Notes: generated from the sequence alone by a model not told the origin. 47,755 nucleotides of DNA from Bacteroidaceae bacterium (GCA_017522135.1 JAFXAB010000036.1:1-47755), one strand, 5' to 3'; shown: positions 33,197 to 41,388, numbered from the stretch's first letter. Translations and numbers: made by a program.

Positions 33197-33349
33197 AGTT
33201 GTCAAAAAAAAAATTATTACAGCTACAAAGAAAAGGTATAGGCCTACGGCAATAATGCGATAAAAAGAGAAAGAAAAACAGTGAATAAATATGATGAAGT
33301 ATTTATGTTATTTTAAACCAAAACCAATTATAAAATTGAATAATAATAC

Positions 33350-33357
33350 TAACTTTG
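33350..33357 (+). promoter_or_regulatory. Probable -7 box of the Omp85-like gene
   Basis: TAACTTTG lies 60 bases before the ATG at 33418. No clear TTG at 19-21 bases upstream. Confidence 0.4.
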
Positions 33358-33417
33358 CAAACTTGATAATTGTTATTCGTTAAAAGCAAAATTATCCATT
33401 ATGTATTTCTCATAAAT

Positions 33418-34668
33418 ATGAAAAATAAAGCATATTGCCTCACACTCATCCTGCTCGTAATATGTATCTTGAATAGTTACTCTCAAGATAGAATCGACAA
33501 CCAACATCTGCATCAAGCAGAGAGCAATGGTGTACAAGAGGAAGTAATTGCAGATAGTATTGCGACGCATGTAATGCAAGGAGACAGTCTATTGCAATCA
33601 TCACCACAAAAGAAAGATAATGTATTCAAGAAATTTTTCAACCAGCTCTTTAAGGGAAATAAGGATAAGACACATGAACGACCTATAGACTTGTCGTTTG
33701 TAGTGTTTCCGTTCTACTCTCAAGAGGCAAGTGTGGGTATAGGAGGAGTAGTTACGGCATTGTACCGCTTGGACCGAACAGATAGTATTATACAACCATC
33801 GGACTTGCAATTCTTTGCGAATGTGACGTTGAAGGGTGAGTATAAAATAAGCATAGGAGGCAATAATCACTTCAATCGTAAATCGCGCATACATTACTAT
33901 GCACAATTCTATAATAAGCCGCTTGACTTCTGGGGAATCTCGTATGAATCTTGCCTCCATAATGCCAAAAGTGTATATACACGCCGTCTCTTCAACATAG
34001 AGGCCGACTATGTATACAACATTACCGACAACCTGCATATAGGCCCCTTGCTCAATATGGGATATAGCTATATATCGCGCTTAGGCAACAAGTCGTATCT
34101 GGAAGGACAAGCGTTGTCCTATTGGCTAACAGGAATAGGAGCTTCGCTTGTATATGACACCCGCGACTTTATCCCCAATCCGAAACGAGGATTATATATA
34201 GCACTGCAAGAGTTGATATATCCACGCTTCTTGGGAACAGCGAGCAAGGATGTATTTAAGACCACGTTGACGATAGATTACTTCCAGCCCTTGTGGAAGG
34301 GAGGTGTCTTGGCGTTTGACCTCTACGGCATGTATACGGGCAAGGATACGCCATGGCCCCTACGAGCCGAGATGGGGGCAGGAGGAGCACGCATGCGAGG
34401 TTACTATGCGGGCCGTTATATCGATAATAATCAGGCAAATGCCCAGATGGAGCTGCGACAAAACATTATCAAGCGCGTGGGCTTGGTGGCATGGGTGGGA
34501 TATGGAGGAGTATTCCCTTCGTTTGAGCAGTTTGCATGGAAAAATATGATGATAAATTATGGTGCGGGTGTTCGATTTGAGCTGAAGCACAATGTGAATC
34601 TGCGAGTGGACTTTGGCTTCGGTCGCGATGCCTTCGCTGTGGTATTCAATATGGGCGAGGCATTCTAA
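33418..34668 (+). CDS. Omp85/BamA-family outer-membrane beta-barrel protein without POTRA domains
   Basis: A 416-aa protein with a signal peptide (CLTLILLVICILNSYSQ, cleavage near residue 23), a polar linker, then a 16-strand-type barrel: alternating aromatic strands such as IHYYAQFYNKPLDFWGISYES and FNIEADYVYNITDNLHIGPLLNMGY. The AGGARMRGYYAGRYIDNN segment near 340-357 corresponds to the conserved (V/I)RG(F/Y) loop-6 motif of Omp85 proteins, and the last strand VDFGFGRDAFAVVFNMGEAF ends in Phe as expected for Bam recognition. No POTRA repeats fit in the short N-terminus. As I recall, such barrel-only proteins are common in Bacteroidetes. Function unknown; divergent from the portal gene. Confidence 0.88.
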   Translation: MKNKAYCLTLILLVICILNSYSQDRIDNQHLHQAESNGVQEEVIADSIATHVMQGDSLLQSSPQKKDNVFKKFFNQLFKGNKDKTHERPIDLSFVVFPFYSQEASVGIGGVVTALYRLDRTDSIIQPSDLQFFANVTLKGEYKISIGGNNHFNRKSRIHYYAQFYNKPLDFWGISYESCLHNAKSVYTRRLFNIEADYVYNITDNLHIGPLLNMGYSYISRLGNKSYLEGQALSYWLTGIGASLVYDTRDFIPNPKRGLYIALQELIYPRFLGTASKDVFKTTLTIDYFQPLWKGGVLAFDLYGMYTGKDTPWPLRAEMGAGGARMRGYYAGRYIDNNQANAQMELRQNIIKRVGLVAWVGYGGVFPSFEQFAWKNMMINYGAGVRFELKHNVNLRVDFGFGRDAFAVVFNMGEAF

Positions 34669-34700
34669 ATGCCTGGAAAATCAGTAGATTGTTTTATAAT

Positions 34701-34736
34701 TGTTATCCGATAAATTTTAATCGGATAACAAAAAAG
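34701..34736. terminator. Perfect 11-bp inverted repeat after the Omp85-like gene
   Basis: TGTTATCCGAT (34701-34711) and ATCGGATAACA (34720-34730) flank an 8-base AT loop. It may terminate the barrel gene, but no T-run follows on the plus strand. It also sits 19 bases before the -33 box of the toxin-antitoxin promoter, so it could be an operator for the antitoxin. Confidence 0.5.
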
Positions 34737-34749
34737 TTAGTCTTTCTTC

Positions 34750-34780
34750 TTGCAAAAATGTAATTTATAAATTACCTTTG
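34750..34780 (+). promoter_or_regulatory. Bacteroidetes-type promoter of the toxin-antitoxin pair
   Basis: TTG at 34750-34752 and TACCTTTG at 34773-34780 with a 20-base spacer: full consensus. The expected start near 34787 leaves almost no leader before the toxin frame. Confidence 0.75.
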
Positions 34781-34784
34781 TAAC

Positions 34785-35132
34785 ATAAAAGTCAGAGAAG
34801 TCATAACATATTAGCATTATTTTGAAGATTTTTTTGCTGCTCAAAATCAAAAAGTTCGAGATAAGATAATCAAAATATTAAGCATTATTGAAACGATTGA
34901 GCGTGTTCCTGTTCAATATCTTAAATTTATCGAGGGAACAAACGGACTTTTTGAAGTCAGAGTACAATTAAGTTCTAACATATTTAGAATTTTCTGTTTC
35001 TTTGACGGCAATAAATTTGTTGTACTATTATCGGGCTTTCAAAAGAAAACACAAAAGACACCACCCGGTGAAATCGAGCGTGCAGTTAAATTGATGAACG
35101 AATATTACGAAGAAAAGGAGAAAGAAAAATGA
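34785..35132 (+). pseudogene. Degraded HigB/RelE-type toxin gene (in-frame TAG, no start codon)
   Basis: The frame from 34815 to the TGA at 35130-35132 encodes a RelE/HigB-like protein of about 105 aa: HYFEDFFAAQNQKVRDKII, FIEGTNGLFEVRVQLSSNIF, RIFCFFDGNKFVVLLSGFQK, KTQKTPPGEIERAVKLMNEYY. Upstream the same frame reads KVREVITY, the usual N-terminus, but is separated by TAG at 34812-34814. No ATG, GTG or TTG exists in frame upstream of it; the position of a start reads ATA (34785). So the toxin, an mRNA interferase, should not be made. The stop overlaps the antitoxin ATG by ATGA. A single assembly error would not explain both defects. Confidence 0.75.
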
Positions 35133-35422
35133 AAAATACTAAATCATTAGACCAACTTAAAACGCAATATTACGGCGAAGTAGGTACTCCGGAAAGAGAT
35201 AGAATAGAACGTGAACTTGAAGCGTTGCATATTGGTTTCAAAATTCGTTCTGCAAGAGAACAACAATGTCTCACGCAGGAAGAAGTGGCAAGGCGTATCA
35301 ATAAGAAACGCACCTTTATATCAAAGGTAGAAACTGATGGTGAGAATATCACTCTAAAAACATTGTACGATGTAGTTGAACGAGGTTTGGGCGGTCGCTT
35401 AAAAATAAGTGTAGAGTTCTAA
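35129..35422 (+). CDS. HigA-type antitoxin, Xre-family HTH
   Basis: A 97-aa protein with an N-terminal helix (KNTKSLDQLKTQYYGEVGTPERDRIERELEALHIG) and a helix-turn-helix domain near 40-92: IRSAREQQCLTQEEVARRINKKRTFISKVETDGENITLKTLYDVVE. In HigBA pairs it binds its own promoter and neutralises the toxin. It overlaps the toxin stop codon by ATGA, showing translational coupling. The antitoxin frame is undamaged although the toxin is broken, so it may persist as a DNA-binding regulator or by chance. Confidence 0.9.
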   Translation: MKNTKSLDQLKTQYYGEVGTPERDRIERELEALHIGFKIRSAREQQCLTQEEVARRINKKRTFISKVETDGENITLKTLYDVVERGLGGRLKISVEF

Positions 35423-35487
35423 AATAATGGCTGCTTTATAAAAAGTAAACCTTGTTCATAGGTAGTAATATTCTTTTTTCAAACTCT

Positions 35488-36927
35488 TTATAATTCATTA
35501 TCGCGATCATCGATAAAAGGAGGTGCAACGTTGATGAAGTATACACGCTCGGTAGCGCGGGTAATGGCGGTGTATAGCCAACGGTAGAAGTCGAGCGTGA
35601 GTGCCGAGGGGTCGATATATCCCATGTCGATATATGCGTGTCGCCACTGACCGCCTTGCGCCTTGTGACAGGTAACGCCATAGGCATACTTGACCTGAAG
35701 GGCGTTGAACCAAGGGTCGACTTTGAGACGTTGCATGCGCTCGCGTTGGGTAGAGATGTGAGCATAATCGGCAAGAATAGCGGTGTATAACTGCTCGTTC
35801 TGCTCACGCGAGAGAGCCGGTGCGTCGCTATGGAGCGTGTCGAGCAAGATACGTGCCTCGAGCTCTACCTCGAGGTCGGGAAATTGCAGTTGCACATCGG
35901 CAAAACGAAATCCATACATCTCATATTGCTTGCGTACGCGCACGACACGTGCAATGTCGCCATTAGCAATGAAATCGACCTCATTATACTCCTTACCCCA
36001 ATAGTAATTGTTCTTGGCCACGAGTAGCATATCGCCGGCTGTGAGTTCCTCTTCGCGGTAGAGAATCTGGTTGCGGATGCCTTGGTTGAAAATACCGGCA
36101 CGCTTGTTGGAGCGAGTGATAACGATGGTATTGTCGAGCCCTACCGAATCGAACGAATCGGAGAGCGTTTCGATAAGAAATTCGCCACTGAGATTGACTA
36201 CATCGGGAAATCCGCTGAAACGCAACTGCGGAGGTGGCATGATAGCATCGTTGCAACGAGTCATGGTGTGACGCAATTGTGTGGCATTGAATAGGATACC
36301 ACTGTCGGTGTCTTGACGAGCGACTTGATTGAGCTCGTAGGAGATGACATTCATACCCATAGAGCGGAGTACCTCGGGCGATAGAGCCGGGCTGAAAGCC
36401 TGCCCCACAGGAGGCAACTGCGCAGTGTCGCCGAGAAGAAGCAGGCGACAGTTTTCGCCTCCATATACATACTCAATAAGGTCGTCGAGGAGTTGGCCCG
36501 ACCCATACATGCCAGAGTCGTTGGGCGCGTTGGCAATCATCGAGGCCTCGTCGACAATAAACAACGTGTCGCGATGCGTGTTGTTGCCCGAAAGGAAACC
36601 ACGCATATCGGGCGAGAAATGTTGCTGACGATATATCTTGCGGTGAATGGTGTAGGCCGGGTGGTGTGCATAATGAGCAAATACCTTGGCGGCACGTCCT
36701 GTGGGAGCTAACAAAACAGTCTTGAACTTGAGGCTGTCGAGCGTCTTGACCAAAGCACCTACCAACGAAGTCTTACCCGTACCGGCATATCCTGTGAGCA
36801 GAAAGAGGTCGGTATCCTTGCCATTGAGCACAAAACGAGCCAGACGGGTAATCAACTCCTGTTGTTGGTCGTTGGGGATGTATGGCAAGTTGCTGAGAGT
36901 GCGCGCGGCAAGAGCTTGGTAGAGCAT
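35488..36927 (-). CDS. RecD/RecD2-like superfamily 1B DNA helicase
   Basis: A 479-aa 5'-3' type helicase. Walker A GYAGTGKTS is at 46-53, Q-motif-like NDQQQELITRLARF near 19-32, DEASM (motif II) at 126-130, GDTAQLPPVGQ (motif III) near 163-173, and at the C-terminus YAYGVTCHKAQGGQW with YTAITRATERVYF (motifs V and VI). It is much shorter than RecD or RecD2 and has no RecBC partner here. ATG 36927 (MLYQALAARTLSNLP) is chosen; the open frame upstream overlaps the DUF3822 promoter and gene. It converges on the higA gene and diverges from DUF3822. Confidence 0.9.
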   Translation of the reverse strand: MLYQALAARTLSNLPYIPNDQQQELITRLARFVLNGKDTDLFLLTGYAGTGKTSLVGALVKTLDSLKFKTVLLAPTGRAAKVFAHYAHHPAYTIHRKIYRQQHFSPDMRGFLSGNNTHRDTLFIVDEASMIANAPNDSGMYGSGQLLDDLIEYVYGGENCRLLLLGDTAQLPPVGQAFSPALSPEVLRSMGMNVISYELNQVARQDTDSGILFNATQLRHTMTRCNDAIMPPPQLRFSGFPDVVNLSGEFLIETLSDSFDSVGLDNTIVITRSNKRAGIFNQGIRNQILYREEELTAGDMLLVAKNNYYWGKEYNEVDFIANGDIARVVRVRKQYEMYGFRFADVQLQFPDLEVELEARILLDTLHSDAPALSREQNEQLYTAILADYAHISTQRERMQRLKVDPWFNALQVKYAYGVTCHKAQGGQWRHAYIDMGYIDPSALTLDFYRWLYTAITRATERVYFINVAPPFIDDRDNEL

Positions 36928-37052
36928 ATAAAGGAATATTCTATAAATGTTGTGATTGAGTAGAAATGAAACAAAGATAGCTATTTTGTGTGAAGAGAAG
37001 GATAAAAGAGGGGAAAATGTGTAAGAAATAGTGAAATGCGATTTTCTTTTTG

Positions 37053-37060
37053 TACTTTTG
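37053..37060 (+). promoter_or_regulatory. -7 box almost touching the DUF3822 start
   Basis: TACTTTTG ends 4 bases before the ATG at 37065, so transcription would begin at or inside the start codon (leaderless). Confidence 0.4.
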
Positions 37061-37064
37061 TGGT

Positions 37065-37877
37065 ATGGAAGAATCCGTAAGCATAGATACATCGCACTAC
37101 ACACTGATGTTGCGCATCACCCCGGGTGAATTGCAGTATGTGTATTATCATCCTGCCGAGGATGGCTCGATGGTGAGTAAGCGTATTGTATTACCCTCGG
37201 GAGAGGAGTATGCCCAGGCCGTAGAACAGGCAGTGTATGCCCACGAAATATTGTTGCAACCATTCAATCGAGTGTATGTGGTACTGCCTTCGACCCACTT
37301 TGTGATAGTGCCCAATGAGGTGGCCACACAGAGCGATAATAGTTGTTACTATGAGATGCTGAACCCATGCGGAGATGAGTATGTGATAGAGAGTCGCATG
37401 CCACATACGGGAGCAGTGATGTTGTCGGGTGCCGACAAGCGAGTGGTATCGTTTGTCAATCGCACATTTGACACCCCTACCCTGTTGCATCCGCTGACGG
37501 CTTTGTGTGAATACTTCTATCGCAAGAGTCGCCTTGGTAACCATCGAAAGATGTATGTACACCTGCTGCACGGTCGTATGGATGTAGTGTGCTATGGTCG
37601 TGAGGGTTTGTTGCTGGCCAATACCTACGACTATCGCCATAGTAACGATGCAGCCTACCATATACTGAATGTATGGAAACAGTTGGGATTAGACCAACGC
37701 CGTGATGAGGTGCAACTTGTAGGAGATATTGATACACGCAGAGAGTTGTCGAACTTGTTGCGCAACTATATACTCACGGTAGTACCAGTTATCTTTCCCT
37801 CGCACAGTCATGTGTTGGGAAGCGATGCGATGCAAATTCCGTTTGATTTAACAGCTTTGTCATTATGCGAATTATAA
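37065..37877 (+). CDS. DUF3822 family protein
   Basis: A 270-aa cytoplasmic protein of the Bacteroidetes-specific DUF3822 family; its fold is thought to be of the actin/ASKHA type, but its function is unknown. Recognisable parts are YTLMLRITPGELQYVYYHP near 10-28, PFNRVYVVLPSTHFVIVPNE near 67-86, and the ending HLLHGRMDVVCYGREGLLLANTYDY near 165-189. As I recall it is commonly paired with rsmD, as here: the last 13 bases overlap the rsmD start in another frame. Start at ATG 37065, just after a -7 box. Confidence 0.88.
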   Translation: MEESVSIDTSHYTLMLRITPGELQYVYYHPAEDGSMVSKRIVLPSGEEYAQAVEQAVYAHEILLQPFNRVYVVLPSTHFVIVPNEVATQSDNSCYYEMLNPCGDEYVIESRMPHTGAVMLSGADKRVVSFVNRTFDTPTLLHPLTALCEYFYRKSRLGNHRKMYVHLLHGRMDVVCYGREGLLLANTYDYRHSNDAAYHILNVWKQLGLDQRRDEVQLVGDIDTRRELSNLLRNYILTVVPVIFPSHSHVLGSDAMQIPFDLTALSLCEL

Positions 37878-38410
37878 GAGGGAAATATGGACGTAGGCGG
37901 TTTGACGTGCCCAACAATATCAAGGCACGCCCAACGACCGACTTTGCAAGAGAGAACTTGTTCAATGTACTCGAAAATCTTATAGAGTTTGAGGATATTA
38001 CAGCACTGGACCTTTTTGCCGGTACGGGAGCGATAAGCTTTGAATTGCTTTCGCGTGAGAGCAAACGAGTGGTGTGTGTAGAGAAACATCCGACACAATA
38101 CAATTTCATAATGAAGGTGCAAGAGTTGCTTGGAGATAAAAACCTTCAGGTCGTGCGTGGCGATGTGTTTAAATTTGTTGCTTCATGCAGAGAGCAATTT
38201 GACTTTATCTTTGCCGACCCACCATACGACTTGCCACAACTTGAGAGTATCCCCTCGCGAGTGTTGGATGATAATTGCTTGTTGCGACCGGGCGGACTCT
38301 TTGTGCTTGAACATTCGCGTAATAATGACTTTACGTCACATCCGTGGTTTGCAGAACATCGTGTATATGGCAGTGTAAACTTTACCTTCTTTGTCAGGCC
38401 CGAGGAGTGA
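37865..38410 (+). CDS. rsmD: 16S rRNA (guanine(966)-N2)-methyltransferase
   Basis: A 181-aa SAM-dependent methyltransferase acting on the assembling 30S subunit. It begins MRIIRGKYGRRRFDVPNN, typical of RsmD, then RPTTDFARENLFN (family signature near 23-35), SAM-binding DLFAGTGAISFELLSR near 51-66, and the catalytic DPPY motif (FIFADPPYDLP) near 117-127. It overlaps the DUF3822 gene by 13 bases and is followed by a bidirectional terminator. Confidence 0.95.
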   Translation: MRIIRGKYGRRRFDVPNNIKARPTTDFARENLFNVLENLIEFEDITALDLFAGTGAISFELLSRESKRVVCVEKHPTQYNFIMKVQELLGDKNLQVVRGDVFKFVASCREQFDFIFADPPYDLPQLESIPSRVLDDNCLLRPGGLFVLEHSRNNDFTSHPWFAEHRVYGSVNFTFFVRPEE

Positions 38411-38432
38411 CAAGCAGGGTATAACGAGATAC

Positions 38433-38475
38433 AAGAAACGGGGACTTTCACAAATCGTGAGAAGTACCCGTTTCT
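38433..38475. terminator. Bidirectional terminator between rsmD and the Spy-like gene
   Basis: AAGAAACGGGGACTTTCAC and GTGAGAAGTACCCGTTTCTT form a long stem with two mismatches and a short loop. T-rich sequence follows on the plus strand (TTATTATA). It lies in the 85-bp gap between convergent genes. Confidence 0.8.
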
Positions 38476-38495
38476 TATTATATATGATGTAAATA

Positions 38496-38984
38496 TTACT
38501 TATCGCCCTTGTGGTGTTTACCGGCTTTTTTGTGATTCTTGTTCACCATCTTCTTCTGGAACTCGGGAGCACAACGGTGATAGAGGAATTGTTGACGAGG
38601 TGTAAGAATCTTGCAGAATTGCTCGTAATATTCTTTTTCAATCTTTACTTCTTTCTCGGGGAGAGCGGCAGCACGGTCGGCAGCAGCCTTGTACTGTTCG
38701 TCGGTAGTGTTTTCGTCTTTTTCTACAATACGAGCTTCACGGCGCACTTCACGATTGGCTTCGAACATTTTCTTTTCCATCTCGTCAAAGAGCGGGATGA
38801 ATTGTTGAGCTTGCTCGGGGGTAAGTTCCATTGTCTTGATATAGAAGTCGTGCTTGTCTTGACGGAACTTTTCCCATCTTTCTTTACGGGCTTTATCGCG
38901 ATCGGCTTTGGCGTCTTGAGCCAAGGCATTAACAGCAGTAGTGAAAGAGAGTGCAAGGATGAGTATCGAAATGAGTCTTTTCAT
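38496..38984 (-). CDS. Periplasmic Spy/CpxP-like LTxxQ protein
   Basis: A 162-aa secreted protein with a signal peptide ending near ALAQ (residue 23) and an all-helical, highly charged mature part. Two LTxxQ-type motifs are present: ELTPEQAQQFIPLFDEMEKKM near 53-73 and ILTPRQQFLYHRCAPEFQKKM near 126-146. Spy and CpxP use this fold as a periplasmic chaperone or stress sensor. The C-terminus is Lys/His-rich (NHKKAGKHHKGDK). It is the third gene after the ECF sigma factor and the small membrane protein, so it is likely part of an envelope-stress circuit. Confidence 0.78.
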   Translation of the reverse strand: MKRLISILILALSFTTAVNALAQDAKADRDKARKERWEKFRQDKHDFYIKTMELTPEQAQQFIPLFDEMEKKMFEANREVRREARIVEKDENTTDEQYKAAADRAAALPEKEVKIEKEYYEQFCKILTPRQQFLYHRCAPEFQKKMVNKNHKKAGKHHKGDK

Positions 38985-39008
38985 ATGAATGAGTGTGGAT
39001 TAAGTGGT

Positions 39009-39359
39009 TTATTCGGTTTCGGCGTAGAAAGCCTCGAAAACGGTGTATTCGTCCATCGAGTATAGCATATACTCTTCGAGGTCTTCTTCGTGTTCGTTTG
39101 CTGCAGTGATAGCCTCTTCGGCTTCGACAACAGGAGCAACAAAGACTTGTACCATGAGCCAGATGCCGGCAAACATAGCAGCCATGTAGATGTATGGGCG
39201 GAACTTCTGCCAAGGTGTAACAATCTCGGGCTTGGGCAATTCGCGCTCGGGCAACTGTTCGGTCATGCGGGCAGTAAAGTTCTCGAAATATCCTTCGGGG
39301 ACTTTATAACCGGTCTTACGGCCAACTTGTTCGAGTATGTCTTCTTTCTTTTTCATCAT
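39009..39359 (-). CDS. Small single-pass membrane protein, possible anti-sigma factor
   Basis: A 116-aa protein: a charged N-terminus (MMKKKEDILEQVGRKTGYKVPEGYFENFTARM) that could bind a sigma factor, a membrane helix near 72-92 (FRPYIYMAAMFAGIWLMVQVFVA), and an acidic C-terminus (EHEEDLEEYMLY). The position directly behind an ECF sigma gene (45 bases) suggests an anti-sigma role. No zinc HxxxCxxC motif is present. Function is inferred from position only. Confidence 0.72.
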   Translation of the reverse strand: MMKKKEDILEQVGRKTGYKVPEGYFENFTARMTEQLPERELPKPEIVTPWQKFRPYIYMAAMFAGIWLMVQVFVAPVVEAEEAITAANEHEEDLEEYMLYSMDEYTVFEAFYAETE

Positions 39360-39404
39360 GTAGTGGGATTATGCAATGTTATGACTTAAGAAATAAGCAA
39401 AGGT

Positions 39405-39959
39405 TTAATCGGAGGCTAACAAAAATTCTTCAATTTTTTTGGTTGCATGGTGATATGAAGCTTTGAGAGCCCCAACCGAAGTGCCGAGAATTTCGGAAAT
39501 ATCCTCGTACTTCATCTCGTCGAAGTATCGCATATTGAAAACGAGGCGTTGCTTCTCGGGCAGGCGCGCGATGGCTTGTTGCAGTCGCAACTGTATCTCA
39601 TCGCCATCAAACCACTCATCGGCCTCGATGTTGTTGAGTAAGAAACTGTCGTCGTTATCGATAGAAATATTATTGCGCTGACGCTCGCGGTTAAGGAATG
39701 TAATGGTCTCATTAACAGCGATGCGATAAAGCCAAGTGGAAAGACGTGCTTCGGCACGAAACATCTCGATATTGTTCCAAGCTTTGAGAAAAGTGTTCTG
39801 CAAAAGGTCGTCGGCATCCTCATGCGAAACTACCATCTTACGAATCTGCCAATATAACCTCTCACCATAATGCTCAACAACTTGGCCAAAGGCTTGACGC
39901 ATTGTATCGGGGTTGTGCAGTTTTTCGATAACAATCTCTTCGTTATAGGAAGGTGTCAT
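39405..39959 (-). CDS. ECF-type RNA polymerase sigma factor (RpoE-like)
   Basis: A 184-aa sigma-70 family factor. Region 2 covers about 25-95 (LYWQIRKMVVSHEDADDLLQNTFLKAWNNIEMFRAEARLSTWLYRIAVNETITFLNRER), with the -10 recognition helix. Region 4 is near 125-175 (LQQAIARLPEKQRLVFNMRYFDEMKYEDISEILGTSVGALKASYHHATKKIEEFL), a typical -35-binding helix-turn-helix. The gene opens an operon with a membrane protein and a Spy-like protein. Two TTTTGCTAAAA sites lie in front of it. Confidence 0.93.
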   Translation of the reverse strand: MTPSYNEEIVIEKLHNPDTMRQAFGQVVEHYGERLYWQIRKMVVSHEDADDLLQNTFLKAWNNIEMFRAEARLSTWLYRIAVNETITFLNRERQRNNISIDNDDSFLLNNIEADEWFDGDEIQLRLQQAIARLPEKQRLVFNMRYFDEMKYEDISEILGTSVGALKASYHHATKKIEEFLLASD

Positions 39960-39975
39960 ATTGTAGTGAATAATC

Positions 39976-40020
39976 TTTTGCTAAAATTAGTGCGTAAAGA
40001 TAACTAATATTTTGCTAAAA
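39976..40020 (-). promoter_or_regulatory. Pair of TTTTGCTAAAA repeats upstream of the ECF sigma gene
   Basis: TTTTGCTAAAA is at 39976-39986 and again at 40010-40020, 34 bp apart, in the same orientation and near-palindromic. They start 17 bases before the sigma gene. A possible regulator site or autoregulation target; the rest of the gap 39960-40257 holds no gene. Confidence 0.45.
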
Positions 40021-40188
40021 ATTAAATAAGGTTGTTGAGAGGTGTAAGATATTAAGTTTAATTATAATTATTGATGTTCAATAAAAAGGTAATGTGAACA
40101 AAAATATCGCAAGAATTTGAAGAAATCATGAGGCGATGTGTCATAATAGACAAAGTACTGTGTTGTTTTCAATATTAGGGCGCAGTCA

Positions 40189-40202
40189 TGTACACGTGTA
40201 CA
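40189..40202. promoter_or_regulatory. Isolated 14-bp perfect palindrome
   Basis: TGTACACGTGTACA is a perfect palindrome between the sigma gene and the polysaccharide operon end. It may bind a dimeric regulator. Nothing else in the sequence supports a role. Confidence 0.4.
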
Positions 40203-40257
40203 CACCTTTTTCCCTAAATCTCAACGCTCTATGTTTTGTCAATTTTTACAAACCTTA

Positions 40258-40298
40258 AAGAGGCTGTGCCAAAATTCCAAATTTTGACACAGCCTCTT
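40258..40298 (-). terminator. Terminator of the UpxY-ugd-epimerase operon, GGCTGTGCC family
   Basis: AAGAGGCTGTGCCAAAATT (40258-40276) pairs with AATTTTGACACAGCCTCTT (40280-40298), 19-bp arms with one mismatch and a 3-base loop. On the minus strand T-rich sequence follows. It lies 31 bases after the epimerase stop. Confidence 0.85.
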
Positions 40299-40329
40299 CC
40301 TCTTTTATTTTCAAGCAGGATTTTATGGA

Positions 40330-41388
40330 TTAACCATAAAACTCTTTATACCATTGAGCAAATGCACGAATACCATCTCGCAAGGGAGTATGAGGTTTAA
40401 ATCCCAAATCGCGCTCGAGAGCTGTTGTATCGGCATAGGTTGTGGGCACATCGCCGGGCTGCATGGGTACGAGTCTTTTGTGAGCCTCGAAGTCGTAATC
40501 GGCCGGTAATACTCCGGCAGCAATGAGCTCTTCTTGCAGTATCGTAACAAAGTCCAAGAGGTTTTCAGGGTCGCTGTTACCGATGTTGTATACTGCATAA
40601 GGAGGCTCGGGTAGGCCGTCTTCACCCACACGTCGTTGCGGAGCATGGTGCATTACGCGCTGCACACCCTCGACAATATCGTCGATAAAAGTGAAGTCAC
40701 GCTTACAGTTACCGTAATTGAAAATTTCGATTGTTTCGCCTTTGCGCAATTTATTGGTAAAACCGAAGTATGCCATATCGGGACGACCGGCAGGACCATA
40801 TACGGTAAAGAATCGCAGACCTGTAGATGGGATGTTGTAGAGCTTGCTATAGGCATGGGCCAATAGTTCGTTGCTCTTCTTGGTAGCGGCATATAGGCTT
40901 ACAGGATTGTCGACCTTATCGTCGGTGCTGTATGGTACTTTCTTGTTGCTACCGTATACCGAACTTGATGATGCATAAACGAGGTGTTGTACACCACGAC
41001 GATTGTTGTCGTAGCTGTGTCGACAAGCCTCGAGAATGTTGTAGAAACCAATGAGATTGCTCTCGATGTATGCATCGGGGTTGGTAATAGAATAACGTAC
41101 TCCGGCTTGGGCTGCGAGATTGACAACAATCTCAAAATCGTTCTCGGCAAATAGCTTGTCGATAAGAGTCTTATCGGCCAAATTTCCTTGTACGAATGTA
41201 TATTTACACTCGGGATGTTGTGCAGCCAACTCTTCAAGACGTCGCAAACGATACTCTTTGATAGAAACATCGTAGTAGTCATTGACACTGTCGAGATTGA
41301 CAATCTCAATGCCGGGCTCGGTAGTGAGCAGGCGCTCGACGAGATTAGAGCCTATAAATCCGGCAGCTCCTGTTACGAGGACTTTCAT
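40330..41388 (-). CDS. UDP-glucuronate 4-epimerase (CapI-like)
   Basis: A 352-aa NAD-dependent SDR epimerase that interconverts UDP-glucuronate and UDP-galacturonate. It has GAAGFIGSNL (Rossmann) near 7-16, the YASSSSVYGSNKKVPYS signature near 130-146, and the catalytic Tyr-x3-Lys in SLYAATKKSNE near 158-168. TGLRFFTVYGPAGRPDMAYFGF near 190-211 is typical of the glucuronate-specific branch. ATG 41388 (MKVLVTGAAG) is favoured. It follows ugd by 66 bases, so substrate and product chain are encoded together. Confidence 0.88.
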   Translation of the reverse strand: MKVLVTGAAGFIGSNLVERLLTTEPGIEIVNLDSVNDYYDVSIKEYRLRRLEELAAQHPECKYTFVQGNLADKTLIDKLFAENDFEIVVNLAAQAGVRYSITNPDAYIESNLIGFYNILEACRHSYDNNRRGVQHLVYASSSSVYGSNKKVPYSTDDKVDNPVSLYAATKKSNELLAHAYSKLYNIPSTGLRFFTVYGPAGRPDMAYFGFTNKLRKGETIEIFNYGNCKRDFTFIDDIVEGVQRVMHHAPQRRVGEDGLPEPPYAVYNIGNSDPENLLDFVTILQEELIAAGVLPADYDFEAHKRLVPMQPGDVPTTYADTTALERDLGFKPHTPLRDGIRAFAQWYKEFYG

